From Rhodosorus marinus (lineage: Eukaryota; Rhodophyta; Stylonematophyceae; Stylonematales; Stylonemataceae): DNA of 64,000 nucleotides. The notes beneath the pieces are model-generated. The model did not search any database, had not been told where the DNA came from, and saw nothing but the letters and a program-made list of their open reading frames with translations. This document shows, one piece after another, positions 11,334-23,510 of the stretch. The position numbers and the translations under genes are program-made. Positions within the stretch are counted from its first letter, which is position 1, and each line of letters opens with the position of its first letter. Where the stretch lies: positions 1,860,001-1,924,000 of the forward strand of contig JAMWBK010000004.1 in the NCBI GenBank assembly GCA_029953675.1, read 5' to 3'.

Positions 11334-13051
11334 TCAGTCTTCGTCGCCATCGTTATCGCCCAAATCGCTTGAATCTCCTGCTTCCCTTGCCGCTTGGGCA
11401 TTGGCTATCCTTCGCTCAGTTCGCTTTACCACATGGGAGGGCAAGCGGGCCTTGAAATGGTTGAAAATGTCCGCTTCGCCCACCACACCAAAATCTATTA
11501 CTTTAAGGCTCCCAAGCGAGCCGCCTACACTTGCAAGCAACGGATGGTCCATGTCGGCACTGAGATGGACGTCAAAAATTGCCCCGCATCGTAAGCCTCT
11601 TCGCGAGGAGACCTCAACTGGCCGATCTTGCTGAATGTCGAATACCTAAGAGTCACAGGAGAGGTCTCAGCAGCTGAACGGAAAAGGAGTCCACTTCCAA
11701 CTGTACCGGACAACGCATCCGGCGTGCTACGAACCTTCAGCGTCTTGTCCACTGAACCAACGACGAGCAGACCGTCCACATTCGCTGAGAGCGAGCAAGC
11801 GGAGGCGGCGCCCTTGAAAGCCTTCAAGCTCCAAACCGGAGAGGACCCGCTTCCACCTTTGCGCATGTCAAACTGGCTGATGAAACCATCCTCCGTGGTG
11901 GCTAAGTAACTGCTCGTTGGAGCTCCCGTCCGATTTATCCACAGTGCCTTCTCAGCGTCTCCATTAAGAGAAAACCTTGAGGACACGTCTCCAGATCGAA
12001 CATCAACTGTCTGCACAGTTTTGTCGAAGGACGCGCTCAACAACAGGGATTCCTCTGTTGGATGCCAACTGACGGCTTGAACCTTATCCGAATGATGTGC
12101 GAGGGTTTGCACGCACGATCCGCTCTCGACGTCCCACAGTTTGACTGTGTTATCGGCGGCGCCACTTGCGAGATACTCGTTCTGCACTGGATTCCAGGAT
12201 ACGCTCATGACCTACAAACAAGCGCAGAATTTAGTTACGAGGTCAGTTGATCAGACCCTTGATGGGCGTACCTCTCCAGTGTGACTGTCTGGGACAATCT
12301 TTGGAGCCTTCTTCTTCTTCTTTTTGTTGCTCGTTGAGACTTTGCCCCTTTCCACATAGTGACCTCCAAGAGAAACAAGCGGCTCTAAAGAATCCACATC
12401 ATTCAAATCCCATATGTCGATACCATACAAAAAGGATCCAACCGCTGCAAGGTTTCCCCGAGTGTACCCGAGTGTAGGATGATAACTGCTCCAAGCTACA
12501 CAGAGCGGGAATGCAGGAAGAACAGTTTCGTGATGGAGGTAGAGGTTGGGCTCGTCGTCATCGACATCTTCATATATGTATACCTCCATTTGCGAGATAT
12601 CTTCACCCGCACGAAGCGCAACGAGGGGCATGTCGGTATCCCTACAGAGTACGGATCGAAAATTAACTGGAAAAGTCAATAAATTCCTGATCATCGATTG
12701 CCAGAACCATATTTCAAGACCAGAAACGCCAGCTAACCTGTAAGTCATATCGTCGAGCTCATCTTCGTCATAGACTTCGTCCTTGTCCTTAATATACGGG
12801 TCATCACGGTTGCTCTTGTGAAACTTCAATCCATCCAGATCATCCGCCAGAACATCTGCAATCTCCACCTTCTCACTCTCCTCGTCTGGCTCTTCATCCA
12901 TTTGAACTGCCTCTGAAGCCTGGTCTGCTTCGGCGGCTTCGGCAGCTTCGGCAGCTTCGGCGGCTTCGACGGCTTCGACGGCTTCGACGGCTTCCTCTTG
13001 AAGCTTCGTCTTTGAAACTCCCTTCGGAATCCATGCTGAAGCACACAGCAT
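11334..13051 (-). CDS. PWP1: PWP1, WD40 ribosome-biogenesis protein
   Basis: Exons 13051-12738, 12641-12272, 12211-11646 and 11559-11334 give 491 aa, close to the usual PWP1 length of about 500. The start MLCASAWIPKGV matches the conserved family N-terminus (..AWV..GVA). An acidic linker follows, then DDMTYR, the segment VEVYIYED-like to LYLHHETVLPAFPL, then DIWDLNDVDSLEPLVSLGG and a lysine run before the WD repeats (SGAADNTVKLWDVESGS, SASFDKTVQTVDVRSGD and others). PWP1 is a nucleolar factor in 60S subunit assembly and rDNA chromatin. The last intron (donor GTATTC, 86 nt) was chosen because it restores the final propeller strand, ADMDHPLLASVGG. The acidic linker holds a 9-bp repeat coding for Ala/Glu-rich residues. 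Confidence 0.93.
12927..12993 (-). repeat. 9-bp tandem repeat inside PWP1 exon 1
   Basis: About seven copies of a 9-bp unit, GCTTCGGCG/GCTTCGACG on the + strand, encode an Ala-Glu-(Ala/Val)-rich stretch in the acidic linker. The unit keeps the frame, so copy-number change should be tolerated. Confidence 0.8.
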
Positions 13052-13902
13052 CTTGCAAAACAACTAGGCTCGCAGGTGTTGACCCCTTAAGCCTCCTCCG
13101 TCACCTCGGGAAGTGCCAACTCAGACCACCCACAAATATAACAAAAACGGCCCACTTTGACTAAAAGAACCACGGACTAGCGAACAGCTGTTCTGCTCTT
13201 AATCCAGATACATCACGAATTCCACAGTCACAGGAGACAATAGACAAAACATTCCTCAAGGCAGCTTCCTTCCCAGGGCTCATATATACCCTTCACCATC
13301 CGCATGAAATCCCGATCGTCGTCAAGGAAATTTCTGTTCGGCCATGATAGCACGAAACATTGAAAAAACGAAAACTTTTGTTGGCCAATGAATTCTGGCT
13401 GATGATACCTGTATTCAGTCAATCATGAAAAATGGAATTGTTTTAGGGGTTTGGTTCAACTGAGGATTCTGAGGGAAGAATGGCAGTGGTACCTAACGTA
13501 GTTGAAGGAACCTAACTGTGTCAGATACTAACTGTATCAGAGACATTTTCATCATTGCTGGCCCCCTGCATCACAAGATAAAGCTGGGCAAACAGACAGA
13601 GCTATCCCTATCCAGAAAATGAGAGCACAGAATAAGTGCTAAGGTGCGTTTCTGGGGTTGTTCCAGTGGACGTGGACGAGACGGTATTCTCGATGAGCAA
13701 CGACCCTGTAGCCTCCCCTCACAAGCTGAAAAACCATAGCGCGTCAGTGCGCTGCAGCTGGAAGCCAGCTCTGATTGTGTCATAGCGCTTTCAGATCGAT
13801 CTCGCTGACATGCTTCCATACCCCGTTGAGGGAACTTCTGTTCACGTCCAACTCTTGTCCCGCGTTTGTTCTTCGTCTTACTTCATATTTTAATTCTTCA
13901 GT
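13052..13902. other. Intergenic: PWP1 5' side and MTHFR 3' side
   Basis: Both flanking genes are on the minus strand, so this holds the PWP1 promoter and the MTHFR 3' end. I see nothing coding in it. Confidence 0.5.
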
Positions 13903-16234
13903 CTAGTTTCTTATCGATTGTGAAATCACCTTGAAGACGTCGCCTTGAGCATAGTCGTTGTCAAGCATGGAGACAAGATAATAGGTATCTGCAATGCGGT
14001 TGATGGTCTTCGATGAGTTACTGTCGAGCCCATAATGGCTGGCGAGGCTCCTCCAGATCCCGAAGGCCTCATCGCTCCATGCCTTGAAGCTGACTGGGTC
14101 TAGAACCCATGGTTGAAGGATCTCTTGATTGGGGAATATTCCCCATGTTACAGTTGTAGCGGAGTCCATCGTGTTGGACATAACCATATCCGTCTTGCTG
14201 GACAGCGCAGATATAGTGACAGTTGGATACTCCTTCGCAGACTCTATCAACGCGTCCAGTTGATCTTTCGGTGCAAAGAACTCCACGTACGCTTTCTGGT
14301 AAACCAGTCTGCAGTTCTCCAAATAACGGTACAAAACTGTTAGAACATCTCGTCAGATAGTCAAGACTTTTGAACAGTCCTTACCCTTTCTTGGCTCCCC
14401 AGCCCAGGACTGGATCTGAAGAGGGAACTCCGTTCGCACGGGCCTGAGCATTAATCGGCAAAAGGCCCAGCTTGCACATCCACAGCAGCTGAGACTTCAT
14501 CAGCGATGCCTGTTCATATAGTCCATCCTTCTCACACCACGGGAAATTCGCCCGCTCCTTCGAGTAGTATTTGGCGAACATGGCTTGCACTGCGGCAATG
14601 GAGTCCAACTAGAAACGGTAACCACGGCTCTACAGTGAGCAATTTATCTTGGGTGCCTTGCGATCCATCCGTCTGCTCTGGATAAGACCCTCACCTCTCC
14701 ATAGTGTTCAAGAAGCTTCTTCGCAGCTTCTGGCGTAACGTCCCCGTTGTTAAGGATGTTCTCCTTCGGAGGATCCGAGAACATCCGAGCCGTCCCATTT
14801 GTCCACTGAATCTCCGGATACTTCTCCCAGTTGGTTGTGCGGTATAGATACGACTTGAACCTGTTCGCCCAGTAGATCGGCCTTACCTAGAACCAACCAA
14901 AGAACAACGAGAACACAACGCTCGCTTGTTTAGAACGACTGAGCGAGCAATGCCATGAAGATTAGAAGATAGGTACGGTTACTAACCCTCTCATTTCGAC
15001 GAGGGTCGAGTGTGGACTGTCGGAACGGTAGTGACCGGATTGCTTCGGTGGAGGATACAAATCCAAGTCCGTCGACCATTGCCATGACAGTGTTTTCCGT
15101 ATTCAATGTGTAGAAGTGGATCCCAGGGCAAAGCCCAGATTTCAAGATTTTTGTGCACATGTCTATTCCGTAGCGAATTCCCAGATCTTTGACTGCCGCA
15201 TCGTCATCCTTAACCTTCTCAAGGGCCTCACTGAGTTCAGAAGGTACTGCAGTTTTGCAAAAACCTAGCCACAGAACCGTAATTTGGTTAGCTTTGAACC
15301 AATTGCCCGGTACTTGCGTTCAAAAGTCCATACCGGTCATCCTCTTGAACCCGTTGTAGTTCATCAGTGGAAGGATTCCAGGCAAGATGGGAACCTTGAT
15401 GCCCGCGTCGCGGCATTTCTTCACGAACCCAAGGAACAGGTCAACGTCGAAAAACATTTGTGTGATGATCACATCGGCTCCGGCTTCAACTTTTGCTTTC
15501 AAATTCGCAAGCTCTTCCTCGTACGATATCTTCCCGGCGAGGAATCCATCTGGATGCCCCTCTGGATACCCAGCCACCGTAATACTGAAGTAGTCTCCGT
15601 ATTGCTGTCTGATAAACTTGACCAGGTCAATGGCATGCTCAAAACCGTCCACAGCAGCCTTCCATTCCTCACCTGAGGTCGGACATAATGTATTAGTTTT
15701 CGCAGACATCCGGCGACTTCGTGAACTCTGTCAGCCTACCTGCTGGAGGGTCACCACGGAGAGCAAGAATGTTGTGGATCCCCTTTTCCTTGGACTCCTT
15801 CAGAGCTTCCTTAGCAACACCTGCAGGCATATTTGTACACGTCAAATGCATCATGCAGTCCAAGCCCTGATACTTTTGAATATTTGTTGCAATGTCCATT
15901 GTCAGGGTCGCCGTCGACCCACCCGCTCCCCAAGTAATATCACAAAAGAGGGGCTCAAGACTGGCCATACGGTCGATCCTCGCATGGAGGTTCTCCACAC
16001 CGGCCTGCACACAAAAAAAACCCGGTACAGCCGAAATCGCTTTTTAACACCGATAAACCGACCACGCTGTTGAGTGCCTGGAGATCGCAAAAAGCTTACC
16101 TCAGTCTTCGGAGGAAAATATTCAAACGAGAAGAATGTCTTTCCCTCCTTCTCCTTCTGAGCGATCTTGTCGCAGACCCTCGGAACCTCCCTTAAGTTCA
16201 CATCCATATTCGAATCCGTTGCTGTTTCGTGCAT
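13903..16234 (-). CDS. MTHFR: Methylenetetrahydrofolate reductase
   Basis: Seven exons (16234-16100, 16004-15740, 15672-15334, 15264-14987, 14886-14695, 14608-14385, 14308-13903) give 612 aa. The enzyme reduces 5,10-methylene-THF to 5-methyl-THF for methionine synthesis. The N-terminal FAD-binding barrel shows FFSFEYFPPKTE, TWGAGGST, NILALRGDPPAG and AGADVIITQMFFD. The linker RRNERVRPIYWANR leads to the eukaryotic C-terminal regulatory domain (LPINAQ, SSDPVLGWG, QKAYVEFF, VTWGIFPNQEILQP, LVSMLDNDYA). Length and both domains match plant and animal MTHFR. For the last intron the acceptor at 14309 was chosen because it alone restores GWGAKKGLVYQKAY. No transit peptide is evident, so it is probably cytosolic. 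Confidence 0.96.
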
Positions 16235-17219
16235 AGAACAAAAAAAACAGCTCTCATCACCCCTTCGAAACTAGGGAACCTTGGATTGTTCTTGTTTAAG
16301 CTCCTGGTCCAGAATTCCCATCGCCAAAACTCCAATCAAACATTGTCAACCCCCTCCAACCCTCCCCCCCTCAACACCGGCCAGCCGCTCGGCATACAAA
16401 CAATCCAATGAACGCTCCACAATCCCCAAACACAACTTAATCCCAAAAACTTCTAAAATATTAATAAAACACTAGGCCCTTAAGAAAGCGCGTCGCTTAA
16501 CGCTGGGTATGAAGATCCATATTTCAATTAAAAAACCAGACGGGTGGCAGATGATAATTGGAACAATCTGGTACCATCGGATGATGATTGATTAATATCG
16601 ATTGAAAGACATGTGTTAATCCATAATTGGATTTTTATGAATATTGCCGTCCTAAGCGGAACTACCGTGCCGGTGTTCTTTTATTTTGTAAATAAAATGA
16701 AGATGTTCTGATTTATTTACGTTTTATTTATATGATTGTTGAGAATTAGCTAATTAACATGTGCCAAGTGTCCAGCAGGGTATTGCCAAGAGCTTTGGAG
16801 AAAGAGGTGAGTTAGACTGGCACTGATCTGAAGGCCATTGTCTGGCCGACAGGGACCAGCATGGATTTGAACAGGAGGGCAGTGAGTCTCTGATTACGTC
16901 AGACGTACCTAAAATTTGTGAAAAAGCAACCCTTTTGTGGTGTATGCTTTGAGAGAGGTTGGGTCGGGCATTGAAAGTCTGGGGTGCTTTAAGATTTGAC
17001 GTCAACACCGCCCTCCGTTCCAACCCGGTGTGCGTATCGGTGAAGGATCTTCCTCTGCGATGGCTATCCCATGGCTCTGTGGCCGACGTGAGGCTTTGCA
17101 ACCGCTGAGGTAGTTAGCGTAACTTGGGAATTCTTCCGTGAGAGGTTACCGGCGAACGCCGAATGCATAAAGGAAAGTAGAGGCATTGGTGCAGTGTAGT
17201 TTTGTATCTCAGAATTCAA
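16235..17219. other. MTHFR 5' flank: C-rich then AT-rich
   Basis: Directly upstream of MTHFR the + strand is C-rich (so the sense strand is G-rich) at about 16330-16400. An AT-rich block runs from about 16440 to 16750. From about 16760 the DNA may belong to the decayed copia element that becomes recognisable at 17220. Confidence 0.45.
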
Positions 17220-17860
17220 AAGCGGCAGCCCAACCATCGGTGTTGCCACTGTGGCCAGAGAGGTCAAATTAAGAGAGACTGCTGGAACGCCAGCGCTGAT
17301 GGAAGACTGATTACCGCACTCGCCTTGGTGGAAGAATAGGATAACCCGGTGACCAATGGGACTGATGTAGTCAGTACCCATATCAGAGAGGCTCACCGTT
17401 CGTTCAACATCGTGCAGGACAGCGAGCAAACCCTAGGTGGTCAGCGAGTCCTCTATGCAGAAGGGATAGAACGAAACAATATTTCAATAGTCCAGACAGC
17501 CACATGTGGAGCGCTGGTTGTCATTCAAGCGAACGCATCATCCATAAAACACCACAGAAGGATTCTTACTATATCCCAAAGAGAGGTCCTGCCTACTGTT
17601 TGAAATACATCAATGACAGTGGTGGTGGACACCTAGCTCCGTATGACCATGACACCCAACGTCATACCAAACTAATGCATGCGGATGAGCGTGTCATAAA
17701 GGATATGCTGAGTGGGTCATGTCGGACTCGTGAAGAGTTGAAGGTAGTTCGTACACGGACAAGGACTCCTGGATCATACCACAGGTGTGATATAATACAC
17801 TCTGACCTCTGTGGGCCGGTAACGCCAGTAGCCAGGGGAATTTCAAACCCCATCTTATAG
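17220..17860 (+). mobile_element. Degenerate Ty1/copia retrotransposon fragment (zinc knuckle to integrase start)
   Basis: In order on the + strand: a CCHC-like zinc knuckle (CCHCGQRGQIKRDC, with Gln where His is expected); the protease-to-GAG-pre-integrase junction (VLYAEGIERNNISI); the GAG-pre-integrase end (HADERVIKDMLSGSC); and the first integrase motif (HSDLCGPVTPVARG). The order is that of Ty1/copia pol. Stops and frame changes interrupt it, and no LTR, RT or RNase H follows, so the copy is dead and truncated. Confidence 0.8.
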
Positions 17861-18448
17861 AGATCTGCTAAATAACAGTTTGTTCAACTACAAAGATTCC
17901 TTCGCAAACAAAGTCTGACGACGACTTTCGAGCCTGGTGAAAGTCGCTACGATGAGCAAAAGGTCCCACAACGACTATGCCCTGGTGAGCTAGTCCAACA
18001 AGAGATCACCCACTGTACTCTAATCATTCAACTCATAGCCCACCGAGCACCAGCAAGCCAGCCCTCAGTAGAGCGATTGTTGTCTGCCGAGGAAGTCAAA
18101 AATTGCACCGGACAGTGCAAAAAACTGGGCTAGGTGGAAACAAGCGTTCCATTTCGTCTCTTCCAAAAGTTTGATAAATGCAGACTCGGAACAAACCTAC
18201 GTGAACATTCAGCACTTCTTTGAGCCTTCCCCCCCATCGTTTCTGTCACCGAGCACTGTGTCCTTGTACATATTAGGACAGAGTAGCTGCCCTGACTGTG
18301 CAACGCTTGTCTACTGGGGAACCTAAAAGGTCGAGAAGGGATCAATCTTGTAATCCATGCAGACCACATAGTTCTGGAACAGAAGACGGCGACCAAACTG
18401 CTCTGGAGGGTTATGGACGGCTTGTCCTGAAGCTGTCTTCACTCAAGC
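17861..18448. other. Intergenic, CWF19L1 5' flank
   Basis: No gene is seen. Part may be decayed copia DNA; the right end must hold the CWF19L1 promoter. Confidence 0.4.
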
Positions 18449-20366
18449 ATGAGCGTTCGAGTCCTCGTGGTTGGTGGTGCTTTAGGTACGCGTTCAACAG
18501 CTTTTCGCCTGCTTTTCTCTATAGATTCCGTAAGAACTAAACAAATGTACTCTCTCTCTACCCGTGACCGTGGATTGGCCGTCACATTCAACAGAGTTTA
18601 GCACTCTGGTGGCTAAAGTTGAAGCGGTTGTGAAGAAGAACGGCCCTTTCAGTTTCGTTCTAATCGCTGGTGACATTGGCGCATCAAGATTATCCGACCT
18701 GAAAGAGAATAAGCTTCCAATTCCAGGCTACTTCGCAAGCCAAAGCTTTGAAGCGGAGGCCGGTACCGAATTTAAGGAGAGCAACTTGACGTTTGTTGGC
18801 GAAGCTGGGAAGAAGGAGATCGAAGATCTGAGCGTTGTGTTCATTGCCGGTGGATATGATGACCCCTCAGAGAAGTATCGAAAGGATCCAAAAGAGTTTC
18901 CGTTTCCGCTGGAAATTCAAGCTGCCATGAGGACTGCCGGCGCTTTTGGAACTGGGCATCAAGGAGTTGACATACTCGTGAGCGGCGACCAACCGTTGGG
19001 GATTAAGTTGAAGCAAGAGAGTCTTCCAACCAGCGGATCAATGCTCGTCTCCGCGACAGCTTTGGTACTGAAACCTCGGTATCATTTTTGTGGTGGCAAG
19101 CCCGAAGTCTACGCTTCCTATGGCCCGTTCGTCGTTCCCGGCTCGGACCACGCAACGCGTCTGTTTAAGCTGGGCTCACCAACCCCTGCACCTGGCGTCA
19201 AAGAGCGCTGGCTATATGCGGCGGCTGTAAAGCCTTTGAAAGGAATGGATCCGAATCAACTGGAAGGAAGCTCCTCCTCAGCCAATGTTTATCAGATCAA
19301 CAAAGCTGGTACTCCACGGCCAGGCTCAGAGGTACGTCAAATTGCCCTTACGCTAGCTCATTGCAGCTTCGCTCAGGGCGAACTCTATTTTATCCTGCCC
19401 GGCTTAGCCGACAGGAGGTTTCTTCTACAACATGCCACCGAAGAGAGAAGATCGAAAACGGAAGGCCAACGGGGACAGGGCCGGCTTTCGCAAGAGGTTT
19501 GAAGGACACCCCGTCGATGCCAAGTGTTGGTTTTGTCTTGGCAACGAGAAAGATCTTCACTTGGTCATCAACGTAGGGACTAACATATATCTTGCACTAG
19601 CCAAGGGCGGGATTAACACCGAGCATGTGCTCCTGATACCCATCCCTCACGTTCGATCGACTCTGGAATTGTCAGCGGAGCACTACGCTGAGCTGGAAAA
19701 GTTCAAGTCAGCTCTACAAGAAACCTTCAGGAAGAATTTTGACTCTGACTTAATGTTTTTTGAGAGGGTCGTGAACCCACGAGGTACAATTTGGAAGCAG
19801 TCGACACTGCTGGAAGGCAGTACTCTGAATATTCTATGACTTCTCTTGTGCAGGAGGGGAGCTTCACAGCCATACACAGATTCAGGCCATTCCCGTGCCG
19901 CGCGAGACAAGCGCAGTCGCATCTGTGAAGCTGGGCGAGGAAGCGCAGAGGTCGAAATTGAAAATACGTGAACTTCCAAAGGGAAAATCCTTGAGGCAAT
20001 TTGTCAAGGAGGAGTCCGATGAAGATCATCCTGAGTACTTCTATATCAGACTTCCGGACGGAAAAGAAGCGGTACAGGTACGCATTTTTAGCAACCAGTC
20101 ATTCTCGAGTACGTGAGCGCTGTCTGAAGCTCGAGAATTGTTCTGACGCATTTCAGCTTATCAGCGTTGACAAGAAATCGGAGTCGAGAGAGGAAGGCCT
20201 ACCGATTCACCCCATGCAATTTGGTCGACGCTTCACGGCGGCACTTCTCGGTAGAATGAATAGATTGGATTGGAAGAGATGCGTGAAACCCACAGATCTC
20301 GAAGCTCAAGACGCGGACAGGTTCCGCAATTTGTTCGCTGAGTTTGACCCCACACAAGAGGAGTAG
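18449..20366 (+). CDS. CWF19L1: CWF19-like protein 1 (CwfJ family)
   Basis: Exons 18449-18485, 18595-19331, 19408-19783, 19854-20077 and 20157-20366 give 527 aa (human homologue 538). CwfJ/CWF19 proteins act in late spliceosome and intron-lariat handling. The N-terminal metallophosphoesterase-like domain has LVVGGALEFSTLVAKVEAV, VLIAGDIG, GVDILVSGDQP and LKPRYHFCGG. Then come the Cys pair CWFCLGNEKDLHLVI, LALAKGGINTEHVLLIPI, and the HIT-like HSHTQIQAIPVP of CwfJ_C_1, and finally a CwfJ_C_2-like end. The tiny first exon (37 nt) fits because it supplies the first beta strand. Donors are GTACGC, GTACGT, GTACAA and GTACGC, a local preference for GTAC. Confidence 0.93.
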
Positions 20367-20627
20367 CCACATGCTTTCGGAAGCCGCGGGGAGGATGGTA
20401 CGGTCCCCTCAAAACGATGCGGATATCATGCGAGTTTTGCGGGAAAAATTCGAATGACCACGATTCTTGCGATAAGGTTGTTACTACGAGTGTTAGTTAG
20501 ATCATGACCAGGATTGCGGGATCGATATTTGTCAGCTTACGGCCTTTAGCTGTGGTGTAAAGTCGTCGGACAGTAAACAGGCGTGCGTTGCCAGTTTTGT
20601 GTGAGGTGGTGGCCTCTACAGTTGTTA

Positions 20628-21622
20628 CTAAACTCCCCATCCACAAGGTTTTACGCTTGTATTTGATTTACCTCGTAAATACCGGACCAAAAAGTCCTTC
20701 CCAATTGATAATAATCCTGGCCTTCCGCCGTGAGCAACATAATTCGAAAGCGGTTCTAGAAGACTGCATATCATCAGTAAGCGGGGAAAGAACCCAAACA
20801 GGTCACCCTTCTGCGTACAGTTAGCCTTGGCTCCCTGAGCGACTTCTCATTTTTCATTCTCCGTTTCTCCACCTATTATTACCTATGTCACATTAGTTGT
20901 CTCGTTTTTCTTCCTTCATAGGACGGAGAGAGGGAGATGTACAGTGTTCAGAACAAGTGGCCACTTCCAAGGGCTTTGAAGCGGTGATGCTTTACCTCTA
21001 GTTCATTTGCTGGTGTAGGTGTGGCAACCTTTGGTCGATCCCGTTTCGCTGCTTGGGCAGTACATCCAATCGTCTCCTGAAAGTGCGAACGTCAGGCAAT
21101 CAGCTCGGAAGTTCGCTGCCAGTTGTTTTCGCATGACCAATACTTACGAAGTGGTCATTTTCTGCCTCCCTACTCATCCGGACAAGGAGCAATGCCTCGA
21201 CGAGGTCCGCATCAGAAACACCCTGCAGAAATCTGGACGTCTCCGGGGAAATAGAGTTCTTGTGCTCTGCAAGCCCTTCGACGAGGATACCATTTGAATC
21301 TTCCACGTTCCTATCCGCGTGTAGTTCGTCCCCGTTTCTGACTCTAGAGCTTAGTTCTGGCCAACGCGAATGATCTATTGACCTGATCTGATTTATTCCG
21401 ACCTTTTCCAGCTTCAATGTTTCGTTGCCCTACAGAAAGCAAGAAAACGTCTCTTCTTAGCGGGGGGGCGGAGCATTCGAGTTGGCGTTGTCGACTTACT
21501 CTGACTATCTGCCATGCCTGTCTCCGCATTAACGTTCTGGTCCTCTTGTGTCCACATCTACGGGCGAGTGCGCTAATGTTGCCCACCAGGTTCTTTGCTG
21601 ATCCATGTTCGAGCGCGTTCAT
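20628..21622 (-). CDS. Unknown four-exon protein
   Basis: I do not recognise the product. Exons 21622-21500, 21429-21148, 21076-20996 and 20834-20628 join in one frame of 230 aa, all three introns in phase 0. Donors are GTAAGT, GTAAGT and GTAAAG; acceptors end TGTAG, TTCAG and CTCAG. The chance of three consensus introns keeping the frame is low, so I take this as a gene. The N-terminus is basic (ARRCGHKRTRTLMRRQAW). The middle is mixed-charge and helical-looking (FLQGVSDADLVEALLLV). The frame also stays open about 30 codons upstream of the ATG, so an earlier exon may exist. It is convergent with CWF19L1, with 261 bp between the stops. Confidence 0.5.
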
Positions 21623-23510
21623 AGCGCGAATTGAGTTCGACGCTGCTAACGAGGGATGCAGAACAGGAGAGAGGTCGGTTTCAGTCGAAGAGATCAGGAG
21701 CTGTTCTAGTCAGAAGTACATGTTGATCAAGTTTCTCCATACCCATCTATCTGATCCTCGCGGTCGATACCCGACCAGGAGGACACCAACAGTATCAAAT
21801 TTACCAAGCCTGAACGATGCAACTCCACTCAGTGCCGCTCCTCGGGAGCCCAAGAGATCCGAACAACACCCACGAAGCTACCCCACTCCAAACTTCCCCC
21901 TGTTGAGCCTGTACTCTCAGCTCCCCCACCCCTGGATCCACCAACCAGTCTATCGAATACCTCAAAACCCCAAACCAAAACCCAACCCGCCCACCACCGC
22001 CTCTCTCCTTGGACCGTCCGAAACTGCTCTGCGTCTTCCCTATCAACAAACTACCTTCCAAACAACTCCCTCCCTTTTCCCACATCAACACGTTCCCTAC
22101 CCACCCCTCCCCCCTTCCCCACCCCCTCAAGTCCTCCCCAACATTCAATAAGAGAATCCCATAGCCCGCCAAAACACCCCCAGGCGATTTCCTCAAACCT
22201 GAGGCGTTCTACATCAATTCATCCCGAAAACAAACGCCACGAGATTTTTGTAGAGTCTCTTACCCCCCGTCCTCACCCTTCCTCATCAAAATTTGCCATT
22301 CGTTTCATCTAGTAACTCGCGTCCGAGTATCTCACCTCACAACCTTCCCACCCCTTTAGTCCAATTTTTCATGACCCAAAAAAAAGAAAAATGTAAAAAG
22401 GGTAAATTATTTCCAAAACACTGAAATAGAATCGCGCGGGCTTCACCGTTTCTTCCTACTCCTTTTTTTTCGTTGTTTTTCGACTCAATCCCATGCGTTC
22501 TACGTCGGACACCCGGGACTCGAAAGTACGGAAAACGATGCGAAAAACAGGTTTTTCGTTTGGCAAATGGTTTTTCCTCGGTGATCGTTGACAGTCCCAA
22601 TGTTTACATTCATCAGGTGCACCCAAGAACGTAATTTTTATATAGAAAAACAGCTTCTCAATCTTTTTCTCGTTTTGATATGATTGATCTGCTCCGTATC
22701 ATCCCGCGCGCTGCTTTTAAGGCAAGTTTTTAACCCCTCTTTTACGACGTGATGCATTTGCTGTGGATCGGAGAAATAATTTCCCATATCAAATATTGAG
22801 CTAACTTAGGACGATTTTTACCCGTAGCGACGGTGCGGAAATATTTCAAGAGGGAGAGTAATCAAAGAAATTTGGGCCAAGATGATCTACGGATTGATTT
22901 CTATTTCGAAAAGCAGACTCCTTCTCTTGATCTGTTCAGGACCAGCGAAAAATACCTAAAACTAGCACATAAATTCATATTATGTAAATTATTTGCCTTT
23001 TTAGTTTAGATATTGGCGAAACACTGTCTAAAAAAAGTAAGAATATCACGTTCCGATTGGATTTTCAACGATGATCTCACGTGATGATTGGCCAAGTACG
23101 GAATTGTTATAACAAATAAAAAATAATCCCGCGAAAGTTAACTTATCAGAGACGACTATTTCAATTTGATGATATTGTAACATGGTAATTTTATAAGTAC
23201 GCCGGGGTTTTCCCGCCCAAGAGGTTCGTGGAAAGGGGATGGCAGAGGTGGGAGCAGGAACAGGCTTTTGAGGCGACTGGAAGTTGCCATGTGGAGAACG
23301 CGGAGGAGGGGTAGAGCGTGGAAGAGTATTGAGTGAACTTCTTCACTGTGAAGGAACGATTTAGAGTTTGATTCCTTTTTTTCGTTTTGAGACGAGACGC
23401 CTAGACGCCGTGTGTTCGATATTTTCTTTCCTCTTTTGCTCTTTTTTCTCGTCTTTTGGTGGGCTTGTTGTTCGTCTGTTCTTTGTCTTGTGGTCTGTGG
23501 TTGGTTCGAG
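21623..23510. other. Divergent promoter region
   Basis: This lies between the unknown minus-strand gene and TBCA. It is C-rich on the + strand at about 21880-22150 (G-rich on the sense strand of the left gene), AT-rich at about 22600-23190, and G-rich on the + strand at about 23200-23320 ahead of TBCA. Long open stretches here are low-complexity artefacts. No gene is seen. Confidence 0.5.

Noticed and set aside
17064-17429. 121-aa minus-strand open frame
   Set aside because: It is the antisense of the copia zinc-knuckle and protease region.
21417-22151. 244-aa + strand open frame, Pro-rich at its end
   Set aside because: It overlaps spliced exons of the minus-strand gene and runs into a C-rich leader; no motif, no splice support.
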